A stretch of 64,000 bases of DNA from NCBI RefSeq assembly GCF_028816475.1, contig NZ_CP118247.1:2968001-3032000 (forward strand), written 5' to 3'. The notes below the pieces were generated by a model. The model saw only the letters and a program-made list of their open reading frames with translations. It had not been told where the DNA came from and ran no database searches. Shown piece after piece: positions 25,914-35,204 of the stretch. The position numbers and the translations under genes were made by a program. The DNA comes from Devosia rhodophyticola (GTDB lineage: Bacteria; Pseudomonadota; Alphaproteobacteria; Rhizobiales; Devosiaceae). Position 1 is the first letter of the stretch. Each line of letters starts with the position of its first letter.

Positions 25914-28900
25914 TCATTCTGCTGGCTGCAGATCTGTCTCGGGATCGTCGTGCGGCGCCTTGGGCAGGAGGCGGGCCGCGAAGCGGCTAAAGCCATCGAG
26001 ATAGGTCAGGACCACGGGTACGACCACCAGCGTCAACAGTGTGGAGCTGATCAAGCCGCCAATCACCGCATGGGCCATTGGCGCGTTCTGGCCACTTCCC
26101 TCGTGAATGCTCAAAGCCAGTGGCAGCATGCCGAAGATCATGGCAAGCGTAGTCATGATGATTGGGCGGAACCGGGTGATACCGGCTTCGACCAACGCGT
26201 CGTAGAGATTCATACCAGCACGGTGATGCTGATTTGCGTTATCAACCAACAGAATAGCGTTCTTGACGACCAGCCCCATCAGCATGATGAAGCCGATAAT
26301 GGAGAACATGTTTAGCGTACTGCCGCCAACCAACAGTCCCACCAACACGCCTACAAGCGCCAAGGGGAGCGACACCATGATGGCAATTGGCTGAATGAAA
26401 CTGCCAAACTGTGATGCCAGAACCAGATAGATGAACACCACCGCCAACAACAGGGCTGACCCAGCGGCGCTGGCCGTTTCGTTGAGCTGTTCGACGTCAC
26501 CACCGGTGGTTGCCCGATATCCTGTTGGCATCTGAAGACTATCAATAGCGTCGCGCAGGGCAGGGGTGACCTTGCCTAGATCTGTCCCGGACAGGTTGGC
26601 TGATACGGTCACCTGACGCGCCAGGTCGAGACGCTGAATTTCCCCGGGACTGGTCGATGGCACGATGGTTGCGACCTGGTCGAGCCGGATGATCTGGGTG
26701 CTACCGGTAGCGCCACTTTGTGTAATTGGCAGAGCGCCCAAAGCATTGGCGTCGTCGCGCTCCCATTCGGGCAGTCGTACGACTACGGAGAAATTGTCGC
26801 CCTGTGCTGTTGTCCAGTCGGTAACTTCCTGCCCGCCTAGCAATGGGCGCAGGGTCGAAGCAATCTGCTGCATGCTTACGCCAAGATCGCTGGCTGCGTC
26901 TGCATCCACCTGTACGCCCAGCACGGGTTGGGCGGAATCAAGGCTGGACTCGACGTCGATGACGCCGTCGATTTTTTCCAACTTGCGACCCAACTCGCCC
27001 GCCAGACGGTCGAGCACCTCGAAGTTGTCACCATAGACGCTGATCTGGATTGGTGCCGTCACACCGCCACCCAAACCACCGGCCGCGCCGATGTTGAAAT
27101 TCGCACCCGGAATTTGCTTGAGGGCCTCGCGTACGGCAGGGACGATGGACTGAGGCGTGCTTTCACGCTGATCCGGAGGGACCATAGACACGGTAATGGA
27201 TGAGCTGTTGGTTCCGGAGCCACCGGCGCCGTTGACCGTTGCGTAGGTGCCTTTGATCTCCGGGAACTGCATGAGTGTGTCATTGACCTGACGGACCTTG
27301 ATTGCCGTATAGTCAAGCGACGAACCCACCGGGGTTTCCAGGGAGACCTGGAACTCGCTGTTGTCGACGGCTGGTGTGAATTCCACACCCACCAGTGGGA
27401 ACAGCGCAAAACTTCCCATCAGTGCCGCAACGGCGATTCCGAGCGTTGATTTGCGATGGGAAAGGCTCCAGCGCAGCACATTGCGATAGCCTCCTGAAAT
27501 CCATTCAAAGAAGCGATCAAATTGGGCAATGGCCTTGCCGATGGGGCCGCGTTTGGGGTTTTTCTCGGCGGCTGGATCGTACCAGACGCTGCTCATCATC
27601 GGGTCGAGCGTGAAGGCGACAAAAAGCGAAATCAGCACGGCAACTGAAACCGTGACGCCGAATTGAAGGAAGAAACGCCCAAGAATGCCCTCCATAAAAG
27701 CAACGGGGAGGAACACGGCGACAATGGAAAGCGTTGTGGCCAACACGGCCAGCCCGATCTCATTGGTACCATCCAGCGCTGCCTGTCGATGGCTTTTACC
27801 CATGTGGAGGTGGCGCATGATATTTTCACGAACAACGATGGCATCGTCGATCAAAAGACCTACAGCCAACGAGAGCGCCATCAGCGTCATCATGTTGAGG
27901 GTGAAGCCGAGGAAGAACAGCACAGTCATGGTGCCGATAATAGAGATGGGCAGCGTCAGGCCCGTAATGACCGTCGAGCGCCATGAATTGAGGAACAAAA
28001 ACACGATGATGATGGCAAGAAGGGCGCCTTCGATCAGCATGTTCTGAACGGCATGGAATGACTGTTCGACCGGCACGGCATTATCGGTTACCACGTCCAA
28101 TTTGACGCCTTCTGGCAATTCGTCGGATCGCAGCAGTTCGATGGCGTGACGGATCTGCTCGGCAACCTCGACGGTGTTTGCCCCCTGGGTCTTGACGATG
28201 TCGATGGCGATAGCGCGTTCGCCGTTTAGCACTGCAAGGCTACCGACGTCCGCCTGACCATTTTCGATGGTCGCTACATCGCCCAACCGCACGGGCTGTC
28301 CACCCTGACGAGCGATGATGATGTCCAGAAAATCCTGGGAACGCACAATGCGCCCTTCGACCTGGATGGGCTGGACGAGCAACCCTTCCTCGACTGATCC
28401 TGCGGGCAGGTTTTGGTTGTCCTGCTGCAGGGCTGCGAGTACCTGACCGACGCCGACATTGAAAGCGTTCAGCTTGTCCGGATCGACCAGAATGTTGAGC
28501 TGGCGGGGCACGCCACCCACGATAGTTGCCCGGCCGACGCCGGAAATAATCGAGAGCTGGCGCACGACGACATCTTCGGCCAACGCCGTCAAATCCCGTT
28601 GAGAAAGCGAGTCTGAGCTGATGGCCAACGACATTACAGGCAATTCGCCCGGATCAAACCGCAAGATTTGCGGGTCATTGGCGTTTTCGGGGAATGATGG
28701 CGCCACCGTGGCTATACGGTCACGGACCTCTTGAGCAGCGTCGGAAGAATTCACTTCCATGTCGAACAGGATGATTATCAGGGCCTGACCGGCTGCCGAT
28801 GTGGACTGGACAGAGTCGATGCCGTTGATGGTATTGACCGCATCTTCGACCGGTTGAACAATATCGTTTTCAACCGCCTCGGGGGAGGCGCCCGGATAGC

Positions 28901-29048
28901 TGACGACCACGGCAACCACCGGCAGGTCGATGTCTGGCAATTGCTCGATTGGTAGGCGCAAGTATGAGTAAATGCCAAAGACCATCAGGGCGACCATGAC
29001 CATGGTGGCAAAGACGGGATTATTGACGCTGATTTTGGTCAAGAACAT
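25914..29048 (-). CDS. RND multidrug efflux permease (HAE1 family)
   Basis: A 1044-residue inner-membrane pump: N-terminal MFLTKISVNNPVFATMVMVALMVFGIYSYLRLPIEQLPDID, twelve membrane helices and two large periplasmic loops. Helix 4 has the proton-relay Asp pair (AVGLLIDDAIVVRENI). The C-terminal half repeats the fold with GLVVKNAILLVDNANQ. It exports hydrophobic drugs or metabolites using the proton gradient. The start is 3 bp after the adaptor stop, so they form an operon. No outer-membrane channel gene is adjacent; it must use one encoded elsewhere. Confidence 0.95.
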   Translation of the reverse strand: MFLTKISVNNPVFATMVMVALMVFGIYSYLRLPIEQLPDIDLPVVAVVVSYPGASPEAVENDIVQPVEDAVNTINGIDSVQSTSAAGQALIIILFDMEVNSSDAAQEVRDRIATVAPSFPENANDPQILRFDPGELPVMSLAISSDSLSQRDLTALAEDVVVRQLSIISGVGRATIVGGVPRQLNILVDPDKLNAFNVGVGQVLAALQQDNQNLPAGSVEEGLLVQPIQVEGRIVRSQDFLDIIIARQGGQPVRLGDVATIENGQADVGSLAVLNGERAIAIDIVKTQGANTVEVAEQIRHAIELLRSDELPEGVKLDVVTDNAVPVEQSFHAVQNMLIEGALLAIIIVFLFLNSWRSTVITGLTLPISIIGTMTVLFFLGFTLNMMTLMALSLAVGLLIDDAIVVRENIMRHLHMGKSHRQAALDGTNEIGLAVLATTLSIVAVFLPVAFMEGILGRFFLQFGVTVSVAVLISLFVAFTLDPMMSSVWYDPAAEKNPKRGPIGKAIAQFDRFFEWISGGYRNVLRWSLSHRKSTLGIAVAALMGSFALFPLVGVEFTPAVDNSEFQVSLETPVGSSLDYTAIKVRQVNDTLMQFPEIKGTYATVNGAGGSGTNSSSITVSMVPPDQRESTPQSIVPAVREALKQIPGANFNIGAAGGLGGGVTAPIQISVYGDNFEVLDRLAGELGRKLEKIDGVIDVESSLDSAQPVLGVQVDADAASDLGVSMQQIASTLRPLLGGQEVTDWTTAQGDNFSVVVRLPEWERDDANALGALPITQSGATGSTQIIRLDQVATIVPSTSPGEIQRLDLARQVTVSANLSGTDLGKVTPALRDAIDSLQMPTGYRATTGGDVEQLNETASAAGSALLLAVVFIYLVLASQFGSFIQPIAIMVSLPLALVGVLVGLLVGGSTLNMFSIIGFIMLMGLVVKNAILLVDNANQHHRAGMNLYDALVEAGITRFRPIIMTTLAMIFGMLPLALSIHEGSGQNAPMAHAVIGGLISSTLLTLVVVPVVLTYLDGFSRFAARLLPKAPHDDPETDLQPAE

Positions 29049-29051
29049 GGC

Positions 29052-30293
29052 TTAGTCCTCCACGATCGCATATTGGTCGCCAGGGTTAAGCTGGGTGAGG
29101 GGGGCGGTTACGATGGTATCGCCCGCCACAATGCCCGTTACGATTTCCACCAGACGACCGTCATTCCACTGGCCGCCTGTTTCGACGGTTTGCCGAACTA
29201 CAACACCGTTTTCGAGCTTGAGGATGTAGCTCCCATTGATGTCCTCGCGCACTGCTGCAACGGGTACTGCCAGCGAATCCTGTTTCTGGTCGACGACGAC
29301 ACGTCCGGTGCCAAACATGCCGCCACGTAGCAGCAGATCAGAATTGTCCAGCGAGACGAAAACGGGGATCACGCGAGTACCCTGCAGCGCCAACGGTGCC
29401 AGCCGCTCGACCTTGCCAACGAATGTTTGATTGCTCAATCCGTCGAAGGTGACATCAACGCGTTGGCCGGATCTGATCCGGCCGCTGGTGCTGACGGGGG
29501 CGTTGGCCTGCAACTCCACCTTGCTCAAATCAACAACGGTAAGGAGAGGGGCGCCTATTGATACGGTTTGACCGGGTTGAGCCGAGCGGGAGGCGACCAC
29601 CCCGTCAAAGGGCGCAACAACAATGGCATTGTTGAGCGATATCTGTGCCGCCGAAACCTGCCCTTGTAAGGCATTGAGGTTAGCGCGGAGACCATCGACA
29701 CTCGACTGGGCCTGCTCGACTGCTGCAGCCGAGGACAGGCCGCGATCAGACAGCGTAAGAGTGCGGTCGAGCTGGCGCTCTGCGAGGGAAAGTTGCACGC
29801 GCGTGGCTTCAGCCGAACTGGATTGCTGATCAAACTGAATACGCAGGCTCTCGGTGTCGATGTTCACGACGACCTGTTTGGCCGACACCCGGTCGCCTGT
29901 ATCGACAGCGACATCAAGGACCGGTCCGTTGATCTGCGCATTCAGTTGGACCTGTCGAACCGGGCCGAGGGTGCCCGTAACCTTGACGGTGTCCTCAAGC
30001 AGCCGTGGTGCCACGGTCTCAATTTCTTCGGGTACCAACTGCATGATCAGTTCGGCCGACTCTGCCTCCGCTGCGGGTGTGACCGGAGCGGGGTTCAGTC
30101 GGGGCACGATGACATAAGCAGCGACGCCGCCCACAATCAGCACTGCCAAAACGATCCATGGACCTTTTCGGCGCTTTGGTTTTTCCCCGGCAGCGATGCG
30201 CGCGGAATTTGCCCGCTCAAACTTGCTTTGGGCCCAATTCGGTTTATCGCTCGTGGGGGCGACCGGCGCGTTATCCTGACGTATGGTGTCCAT
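29052..30293 (-). CDS. RND efflux periplasmic adaptor (membrane fusion protein)
   Basis: A 413-residue adaptor: basic cytoplasmic start, one N-terminal membrane anchor (GPWIVLAVLIVGGVAAYVIVP), a lipoyl-like domain around AQINGPVLDVAVDTGDRVSAKQ and APFDGVVASRSAQPGQ, an intervening coiled coil with many Q and A (EQAQSSVDGLRANLNALQGQ), and a C-terminal beta-barrel. It bridges the pump and an outer-membrane channel. It lies between the regulator and the pump in one operon. Confidence 0.95.
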   Translation of the reverse strand: MDTIRQDNAPVAPTSDKPNWAQSKFERANSARIAAGEKPKRRKGPWIVLAVLIVGGVAAYVIVPRLNPAPVTPAAEAESAELIMQLVPEEIETVAPRLLEDTVKVTGTLGPVRQVQLNAQINGPVLDVAVDTGDRVSAKQVVVNIDTESLRIQFDQQSSSAEATRVQLSLAERQLDRTLTLSDRGLSSAAAVEQAQSSVDGLRANLNALQGQVSAAQISLNNAIVVAPFDGVVASRSAQPGQTVSIGAPLLTVVDLSKVELQANAPVSTSGRIRSGQRVDVTFDGLSNQTFVGKVERLAPLALQGTRVIPVFVSLDNSDLLLRGGMFGTGRVVVDQKQDSLAVPVAAVREDINGSYILKLENGVVVRQTVETGGQWNDGRLVEIVTGIVAGDTIVTAPLTQLNPGDQYAIVED

Positions 30294-30346
30294 TGCTGGC
30301 TCCGATGTAGGCAGATTAGGGGTTCAGTTGTGTGTCGGGCCGCGCG

Positions 30347-30802
30347 CTAATTGGTGGGCGGCAGGCGTTTTGCCCAGTCGTCAAATAGATCAAGGGTCAC
30401 TGCATAAAATTTTGAAAGATCCTTGACCCGCCGCTTGGCTTCGGGCATTTCGTCAGGAAAACTCTTTTCTGCTTCCGCCATTTTTCGGGCGGTTCGTTGA
30501 ATGCTGGTGCCAAAACTCTCAATCATTGACCGATAAGGGTCGGGCACAAGCTCATAGTAATCCTGGCGCTCACCGGGGCGCGACGTCAGTCGGATAACAT
30601 TTCGGTCTGCCAGAAGGCGGGCGTTGGTGCTGGCGCTGGCGCGGCTAATCTGCAGTCGCTCTGACATTTCATGCAGCGACATTTGTTCGCCCGCAACAAT
30701 GAGCAATCCAAATATCCGCCCCGCGATGCGCGGTCCACCCTCGGTATGAGAGATCAATCCCATCATCTCAATGAAGTTGTCGATTTTTTGCGTTTGGTCC
30801 AT
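30347..30802 (-). CDS. MarR/GbsR-type transcriptional regulator of the efflux operon
   Basis: A 151-residue winged-helix protein: RIFGLLIVAGEQMSLHEMSERLQISRASASTNARLLADRNVIRL is the HTH and recognition helix, followed by TSRPGERQDYYELVP (wing). The GbsR subgroup differs from classical MarR in this wing. A dyad lies directly upstream of its start, so it probably represses itself and the adaptor-pump pair downstream; the inducer is unknown. Confidence 0.88.
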   Translation of the reverse strand: MDQTQKIDNFIEMMGLISHTEGGPRIAGRIFGLLIVAGEQMSLHEMSERLQISRASASTNARLLADRNVIRLTSRPGERQDYYELVPDPYRSMIESFGTSIQRTARKMAEAEKSFPDEMPEAKRRVKDLSKFYAVTLDLFDDWAKRLPPTN

Positions 30803-30813
30803 TTGGTTAGATT

Positions 30814-30848
30814 ACGTAGATTAGTATGTTCAGTCAATACTAAACGTA
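30814..30848. promoter_or_regulatory. Dyad operator before the efflux operon
   Basis: TTAGTAT (30821-30827) and ATACTAA (30837-30843) face each other across 9 nt; flanking TACGT and ACGTA extend the symmetry. It sits 12-46 bp upstream of the regulator start in the 330-bp intergenic gap to the divergent PNPOx gene. It fits a MarR-type dimer site. Nothing else in the gap is assigned. Confidence 0.7.
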
Positions 30849-31133
30849 CTGATTGATAATTTCTGCAGCGACTGCGACTTGAACTGGGAAAAATTGTCGA
30901 GAGCGGCGACTTGCATATAAATCGGAGGTTTGACGTTGGGGCCGGGGAGCCTGTACGTGCATCTTAGCCTTTCAAGTGCATCCCACATGTGTGAAGGTCC
31001 GAGAAGCGGCCGATCATCATCGGTACTGAGCCGGACTGTTAACAATGCAGACCGTTGCCTTGCTTGAATATTGGCCATTGCATCAACTTAAAAAAACTGG
31101 CGTCTGGTTGTTGAGCAATGGCATGATCAGTTT

Positions 31134-31781
31134 ATGGCAAAGCAATTTCCCCGTCTTGAAGCTCATCACCATCGTTACATTGCGGAACAGCATGTGTTCT
31201 TCACTGCATCTGCGGCACCCACGGGACACGTCAACATATCGCCGCGCAGTACCGACATGTTTCGTGTTCTAGACGACAACGCGGTTGTGTACCTGGACCG
31301 AACCGGGAGCGGAAATGAGACAGCCGCACATCTTAAAATCGATAAACGCCTGACGATCATGTTTTGCGCTGTGGCCGGGCCGCCTCTAATTATGCGCCTC
31401 TATGGTTGCGGGCGTGTCATACATCGAGAGAGCCGCGAGTTTGCAGCCCTGGTGACGGAGCGATTCAACGGGAATGCTCCTTTGGGAGCACGTCAGATGG
31501 TTCTACTGGACTTCAATATTGTGCAAACTTCATGCGGCTATGGGGTGCCACTCTTTGAGTACCAAGAGGAGCGACCTCAGATGGACGCCTGGGCCAAAGC
31601 CAAAGGCGTTGACGGCATTGAAGAATACTGGCGAGCAAAAATCAAACCAGTTTGGACGACTTCCCAACTGGACTTTTCGAAATTCCGCCCGAGAACACAC
31701 CATGATGGTTTTGAAGGGGCAGACTGGCTGCGGCTGCGAAATTGTTGGGATTACCGTACGCTCGCAGGCGGAGCCGCCTAA
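31134..31781 (+). CDS. Pyridoxamine 5'-phosphate oxidase family protein
   Basis: A 215-residue split-barrel flavin-binding protein: FTASAAPTGHVNISPRSTDMFRVLDDNAVVYLDRTGSGNETAAHLK at the start, then TIMFCAVAGPPLIMRLYG and a C-terminal region RPQMDAWAKAKGVDGIEEYWRAKI. Family members bind FMN or F420 and reduce various substrates; which one here is unknown. It is divergent from the efflux regulator and convergent with the Inh-like protein. Confidence 0.85.
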   Translation: MAKQFPRLEAHHHRYIAEQHVFFTASAAPTGHVNISPRSTDMFRVLDDNAVVYLDRTGSGNETAAHLKIDKRLTIMFCAVAGPPLIMRLYGCGRVIHRESREFAALVTERFNGNAPLGARQMVLLDFNIVQTSCGYGVPLFEYQEERPQMDAWAKAKGVDGIEEYWRAKIKPVWTTSQLDFSKFRPRTHHDGFEGADWLRLRNCWDYRTLAGGAA

Positions 31782-31802
31782 AATACCCGCAACGGCCGCT
31801 AC

Positions 31803-32522
31803 TTAGCTGCAACTGTTGACAAAAGTGACGACCGGCCAACGGTTTTGACGCAAGGTCAGCTTTCGCAACCATCCGGTCGTGTCACCAAACTTTGCCCTGC
31901 ACCACGGGCCGTCCGAGGCCATGACGCAGCTATCCGCAACGACGCAGCTATCTTTTTGTGCGGTGCCAACGATGTTTGCGTCATTGCGCGGTTCGGTATG
32001 TACACCCAAATTGGCCTGCAATTGTATGTGAATCCGCCCATCGGGTGTCGGGGTGGGTTCGGCCATTTCACTGCGCGGAGCACACTTCTGAGTGTAGCCA
32101 AGATAGTAGCAACCACTGGCATTATATGCTGCCTGCAGAGTTGCGGCCATTCCATCCCCGTTCGAGCGCTCAACGATCACGAATGTCTTGTCGGCGGTCT
32201 CTCCGGTGACGCGTTTTTGGTTGCCTCCCAATTTTGCAAGCGCCTTATCGTCGGCATCGTAAAACACCAGTTGGCTGCCCTCTATTGACCACGACGCTGC
32301 AGCACCTAGGGGTGCTGCGCAGTCCGCGGTCGTCATTTGTAATCTAGAACCTTGCGTCTGGGCCGCCAGTTCCAGCTTGCACACACTCGATCCGATACCC
32401 ATGCGTTGCTCATAGATCTGCCACTTGCCTGAAAAGGCGCTAACAAATTCAGCCTGAGATTGAGCCCAGGCGGGCAAGGCGAATGTTCCAAACAAGAAAA
32501 CAAATGCACAGGCTAGACGCAT
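31803..32522 (-). CDS. Secreted Inh/AprI-like protease-inhibitor-domain protein with C-terminal SH3-like domain
   Basis: About 239 residues. Signal peptide (LACAFVFLFGTFALPAWAQ), then a lipocalin-like segment with the Inh pattern: SGKWQIYEQRMGIGSSVCKLEL, TTADCAAPLGAAASW and GSQLVFYDADDKALAKL. The two Cys are the disulfide pair of this fold. The C-terminal half (HIQLQANLGVHTEPRNDANIVGTA, GPWCRAKFGDTTGWLRK) is an SH3b domain. It is the last gene of the curli unit, about 70 bp after the curlin stop. Whether it inhibits a protease protecting the fibre is an inference only. Confidence 0.75.
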   Translation of the reverse strand: MRLACAFVFLFGTFALPAWAQSQAEFVSAFSGKWQIYEQRMGIGSSVCKLELAAQTQGSRLQMTTADCAAPLGAAASWSIEGSQLVFYDADDKALAKLGGNQKRVTGETADKTFVIVERSNGDGMAATLQAAYNASGCYYLGYTQKCAPRSEMAEPTPTPDGRIHIQLQANLGVHTEPRNDANIVGTAQKDSCVVADSCVMASDGPWCRAKFGDTTGWLRKLTLRQNRWPVVTFVNSCS

Positions 32523-32592
32523 CAGTGGGGCCTCCGTCAATAATTGCGACGCCGATCGTTTGTCGAGCCGTTCGCTGTGTCTTGTGTTAAAA

Positions 32593-33366
32593 TCAGTAAC
32601 TAATCTGGATCACATCAACGGATTTGGTCGATGAGATAGCAACCGGCGTGGCGGGGGATCCATACGATCCATTGGCGCCAAACTGGGTATAGGAAGAATT
32701 TGTGCCTGCCCATGCAAGAACATCGAGTCCCAGCTCTTGGTTGAACCCGAACTGATTTACCGTATATTTGGCAGGCGCGCCAAATGGGTCCTCGGGTATA
32801 ATATTCAGGCTAGCTGAATTGCCCAAACCGATTTGATTTATGGCGCCAATGGCGCCAATGGCGGAAATACTGGCCTGATTGCTCAAACCGATTTGATTTA
32901 TGGTGCTTATGGAGCCGTTGGCGGAAATGCCGGCCTGATTGCCATAACCATGCTGGTTGATGCTGGCTGCTGCGTCACCCACAATACTGATTGTCGCATT
33001 GTTGCCGTCAATATCGGTGGTTAATGTACTCATGGCTGCAAGCTCAGAATTGTAACTTGAGTCTTGGACGAGATCGGCGTGACCACAATCTGTAGACGCG
33101 AGCGCACACTGACTATCAATTGTGATGTGGGCCACGTCGCCAAATCCGCTCTGCATCGCTGGCGCCAAAGTTGTTCCGATGGAGGAATTGGTTGAATTGC
33201 TTTGATCGGCCAAAAAAGACTCGCCGCCACCAAGCGCGGAAGATGAATCTTGCACAAGATAAAGTTCGTTGCCGCTACCCGCCAGGCTGACACCGGAGGT
33301 CGCCAGCGAAACACCAGCGACCGCAATTGCAATGATAACGGCAGCTCTGCCCCGTGTGCATGTCAC
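32593..33366 (-). CDS. Curlin-repeat protein (curli subunit-like)
   Basis: A 257-residue exported protein. Signal peptide (AAVIIAIAVAGVSLATSGVSLAG), then curlin-type repeats with the S/I-x-Q-x-G-x-x-N-x-A rhythm: SINQHGYGNQAGISA, TINQIGLSNQASISA, AINQIGLGNSASLNI, TVNQFGFNQELGLDV. The GTG start at 33366 has AGGAGG 7 nt upstream. The repeat unit is exactly 60 bp at DNA level in 32821-32940. Shared with the other curlins of this locus; exact role (major subunit or nucleator) is not determined. Confidence 0.85.
   Translation of the reverse strand: MTCTRGRAAVIIAIAVAGVSLATSGVSLAGSGNELYLVQDSSSALGGGESFLADQSNSTNSSIGTTLAPAMQSGFGDVAHITIDSQCALASTDCGHADLVQDSSYNSELAAMSTLTTDIDGNNATISIVGDAAASINQHGYGNQAGISANGSISTINQIGLSNQASISAIGAIGAINQIGLGNSASLNIIPEDPFGAPAKYTVNQFGFNQELGLDVLAWAGTNSSYTQFGANGSYGSPATPVAISSTKSVDVIQISY
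32821..32940. repeat. Two tandem 60-bp repeats inside a curlin gene
   Basis: 32821-32880 and 32881-32940 differ at about ten positions; both contain CAAACCGATTTGATTTATGG and end in GGCCTGATT. Each encodes one 20-residue curlin unit, so the gene can grow or shrink by whole units. Confidence 0.85.
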
Positions 33367-33396
33367 TTTGACACCCTCCTGTTGACTATTCGCGCA

Positions 33397-33903
33397 TCAA
33401 TATGCGCGCTGTACCACTGTCAAACTATTCCCATTGCCATTCTGAGTAAACGATAAACTATTTCCTGTACCACTTTGTGATACGGAAGATTGATTATTAT
33501 TTCCCACCACCATTGCGGTCAACATGTTGTTGGAACCAACTTGTGCGGCAGCAAACAAATTGCTGGCCCCGTGTAACGTTACGCTCATCGCATTGGCGTT
33601 GCCGTATTGCACAATTTGTCCGGGCTGCAGACCGATGCTAGCTAAAGCTGGCGCGAACGCGGTGTTCAGCGGGCCACCATTGAGATCGCCGATAATGTCG
33701 AGACTCAGGCTATTTACGCTACCCAAGCCGGTGAAGGTCTGGTCAATCGAAAACGCGTTACTGTCCCCCAACAAACTGACGTTGGCAATGTTCCTATTCG
33801 CCGATGAATGGTAGTCCGCCGTGATATAAAGAGCGTCGCTGGCGTGAGCCTGGCCAAAAAAGCCGGCGCCAAGTAGCACAAGTACTGCAAATGTTTTGGT
33901 CAT
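33397..33903 (-). CDS. Curlin-repeat protein (possible CsgB-like minor subunit)
   Basis: A 168-residue exported protein with signal peptide (FAVLVLLGAGFFGQAHA) and 3-4 curlin-type repeats: FAAAQVGSNNMLTAMV, NQSSVSQSGTGNSLSFTQNGNGNSLTVVQRAY. The last repeat ends in VVQRAY, reminiscent of the positively charged C-terminus of the E. coli nucleator CsgB, which anchors to the cell surface. This is suggestive only. GGGAG is about 8 nt before the ATG. The next gene upstream is csgG. Confidence 0.82.
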   Translation of the reverse strand: MTKTFAVLVLLGAGFFGQAHASDALYITADYHSSANRNIANVSLLGDSNAFSIDQTFTGLGSVNSLSLDIIGDLNGGPLNTAFAPALASIGLQPGQIVQYGNANAMSVTLHGASNLFAAAQVGSNNMLTAMVVGNNNQSSVSQSGTGNSLSFTQNGNGNSLTVVQRAY

Positions 33904-34046
33904 ATTGAATACTCCCTGTCGTTGGGAGTAATTTGACCGGTGCGCCTAAAAACATGCCTCGAAAATTGAGTAAAATTTTATGCAGTTGGTCTTTTTCGTC
34001 CAACATGCCACCGGCGTGACGGTATTGGTGCGGCGGACCTGTCTTT

Positions 34047-35189
34047 CTAGTTCAGTGTTTCACCATCCTTGCCTTGGGTTGGCGGTAGCGCCGTTTGAGT
34101 CGGTGCGGTACCGCCCGATGAAGGTGCTCCGCCGGTTGGGGCAGGGTGCGTGGTGACGCTTGCAACCGGCGTGGCTTTGGGCGGTGCGTTGAAGCGAATT
34201 GGCTGTGTCTGCACAACCGCGGCGGCATTGCGTGTTGCGGGAAGGGCGCGCGCACCAGTCGCTGGTATGGCGGTGTTCCCGTATTTTTCGGCGTCATACT
34301 GGGCGACAAGCACGTTGCCCTGCGACTTGTTCTTGAACGACCAGATATTGAGCTGTACGCCCTCCAGTATAAGAGACTTTACGGCTTTCTCGATGGCGCC
34401 CTGAACTGCGATTTGCTTGGGCTCGTTTTGAGTGTAGCCGGTTTCAGCCTGCAACAATTTGTCGAGTTGTACGTAGAGGAACATATTGCCGTCGAGCGCG
34501 ACAGAGGCAATTACCTTGTTAACGGTAACACTCGCCAGTACCTCGCTAGTCTTGGTGGATACAGCGCGAAGGGTCACAGTGATCGTGTCTTGGGTCCATT
34601 TAGTATTGCCGCCGATGCCAAGGAAATTGGCCCCGGCGCCGCCGGTCTGGACATTGGTATCATATCCGGTAATGCCACCTTCAAGGATGATGGAGGCGCT
34701 ATCAAGCGGCGGCAGAACGCCGGGGTTGATATTGTTCTCGCCACGGTAGACCTTGCGCATTTCCGTTATGATCTGGCGCTCTTTGAGCAGATCGTTGAGA
34801 GCTGCGCGGTCCAGTACGGTAAACCAATGGCGCTGACCCGCATCCTGCAACGCATTGATCAACATGGCCGAGCCGCCTTGACTAACGGCTTTGGACAATG
34901 ACTGAAAATTGGATTGATCTTTGAATTGCCCGGTAAGGTCGGGGAAGTCGTACACCGACACAGTAATCCGTTTATCTGGTGGGGGCAGGGCCCGGAGATC
35001 TGCGTTGATCGGGGTAATTGGGGCCAAAACCGGTTTGTACCGCCCAGCAGTGAGCGCGCCTTTCTGGTCAAAAGGTGAGGCAACGCAGCCCGCGAGCGCT
35101 ACGACCATTGCTGTTCCAACTACGGTCATGACTATTTTGCGGACAGTCTGAAATTTTTCCGCACTATTTACTTGCTTAGTCTTGAACAC
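34047..35189 (-). CDS. csgG: Curli secretion channel protein CsgG
   Basis: About 380 residues. The lipobox VALAGC is preceded by a hydrophobic signal, so this is an outer-membrane lipoprotein. The core matches CsgG: DKRITVSVYDFPDLTGQFK, AMLINALQDAGQRHWFTVLDRAALNDLLKERQII, ITGYDTNVQTGGAGANFLGIG, TVTLRAVSTKTSEVLASV and GAIEKAVKSLILEGVQL. It forms the nonameric pore that exports curlin. A C-terminal tail of ~90 residues rich in P, A and T is an addition relative to E. coli. The GTG at 35189 has GAGG 9 nt upstream; TTG at 35198 is alternative. CsgF lies immediately upstream. Confidence 0.93.
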   Translation of the reverse strand: MFKTKQVNSAEKFQTVRKIVMTVVGTAMVVALAGCVASPFDQKGALTAGRYKPVLAPITPINADLRALPPPDKRITVSVYDFPDLTGQFKDQSNFQSLSKAVSQGGSAMLINALQDAGQRHWFTVLDRAALNDLLKERQIITEMRKVYRGENNINPGVLPPLDSASIILEGGITGYDTNVQTGGAGANFLGIGGNTKWTQDTITVTLRAVSTKTSEVLASVTVNKVIASVALDGNMFLYVQLDKLLQAETGYTQNEPKQIAVQGAIEKAVKSLILEGVQLNIWSFKNKSQGNVLVAQYDAEKYGNTAIPATGARALPATRNAAAVVQTQPIRFNAPPKATPVASVTTHPAPTGGAPSSGGTAPTQTALPPTQGKDGETLN

Positions 35190-35204
35190 TTTGGTCAACC
35201 TCGA

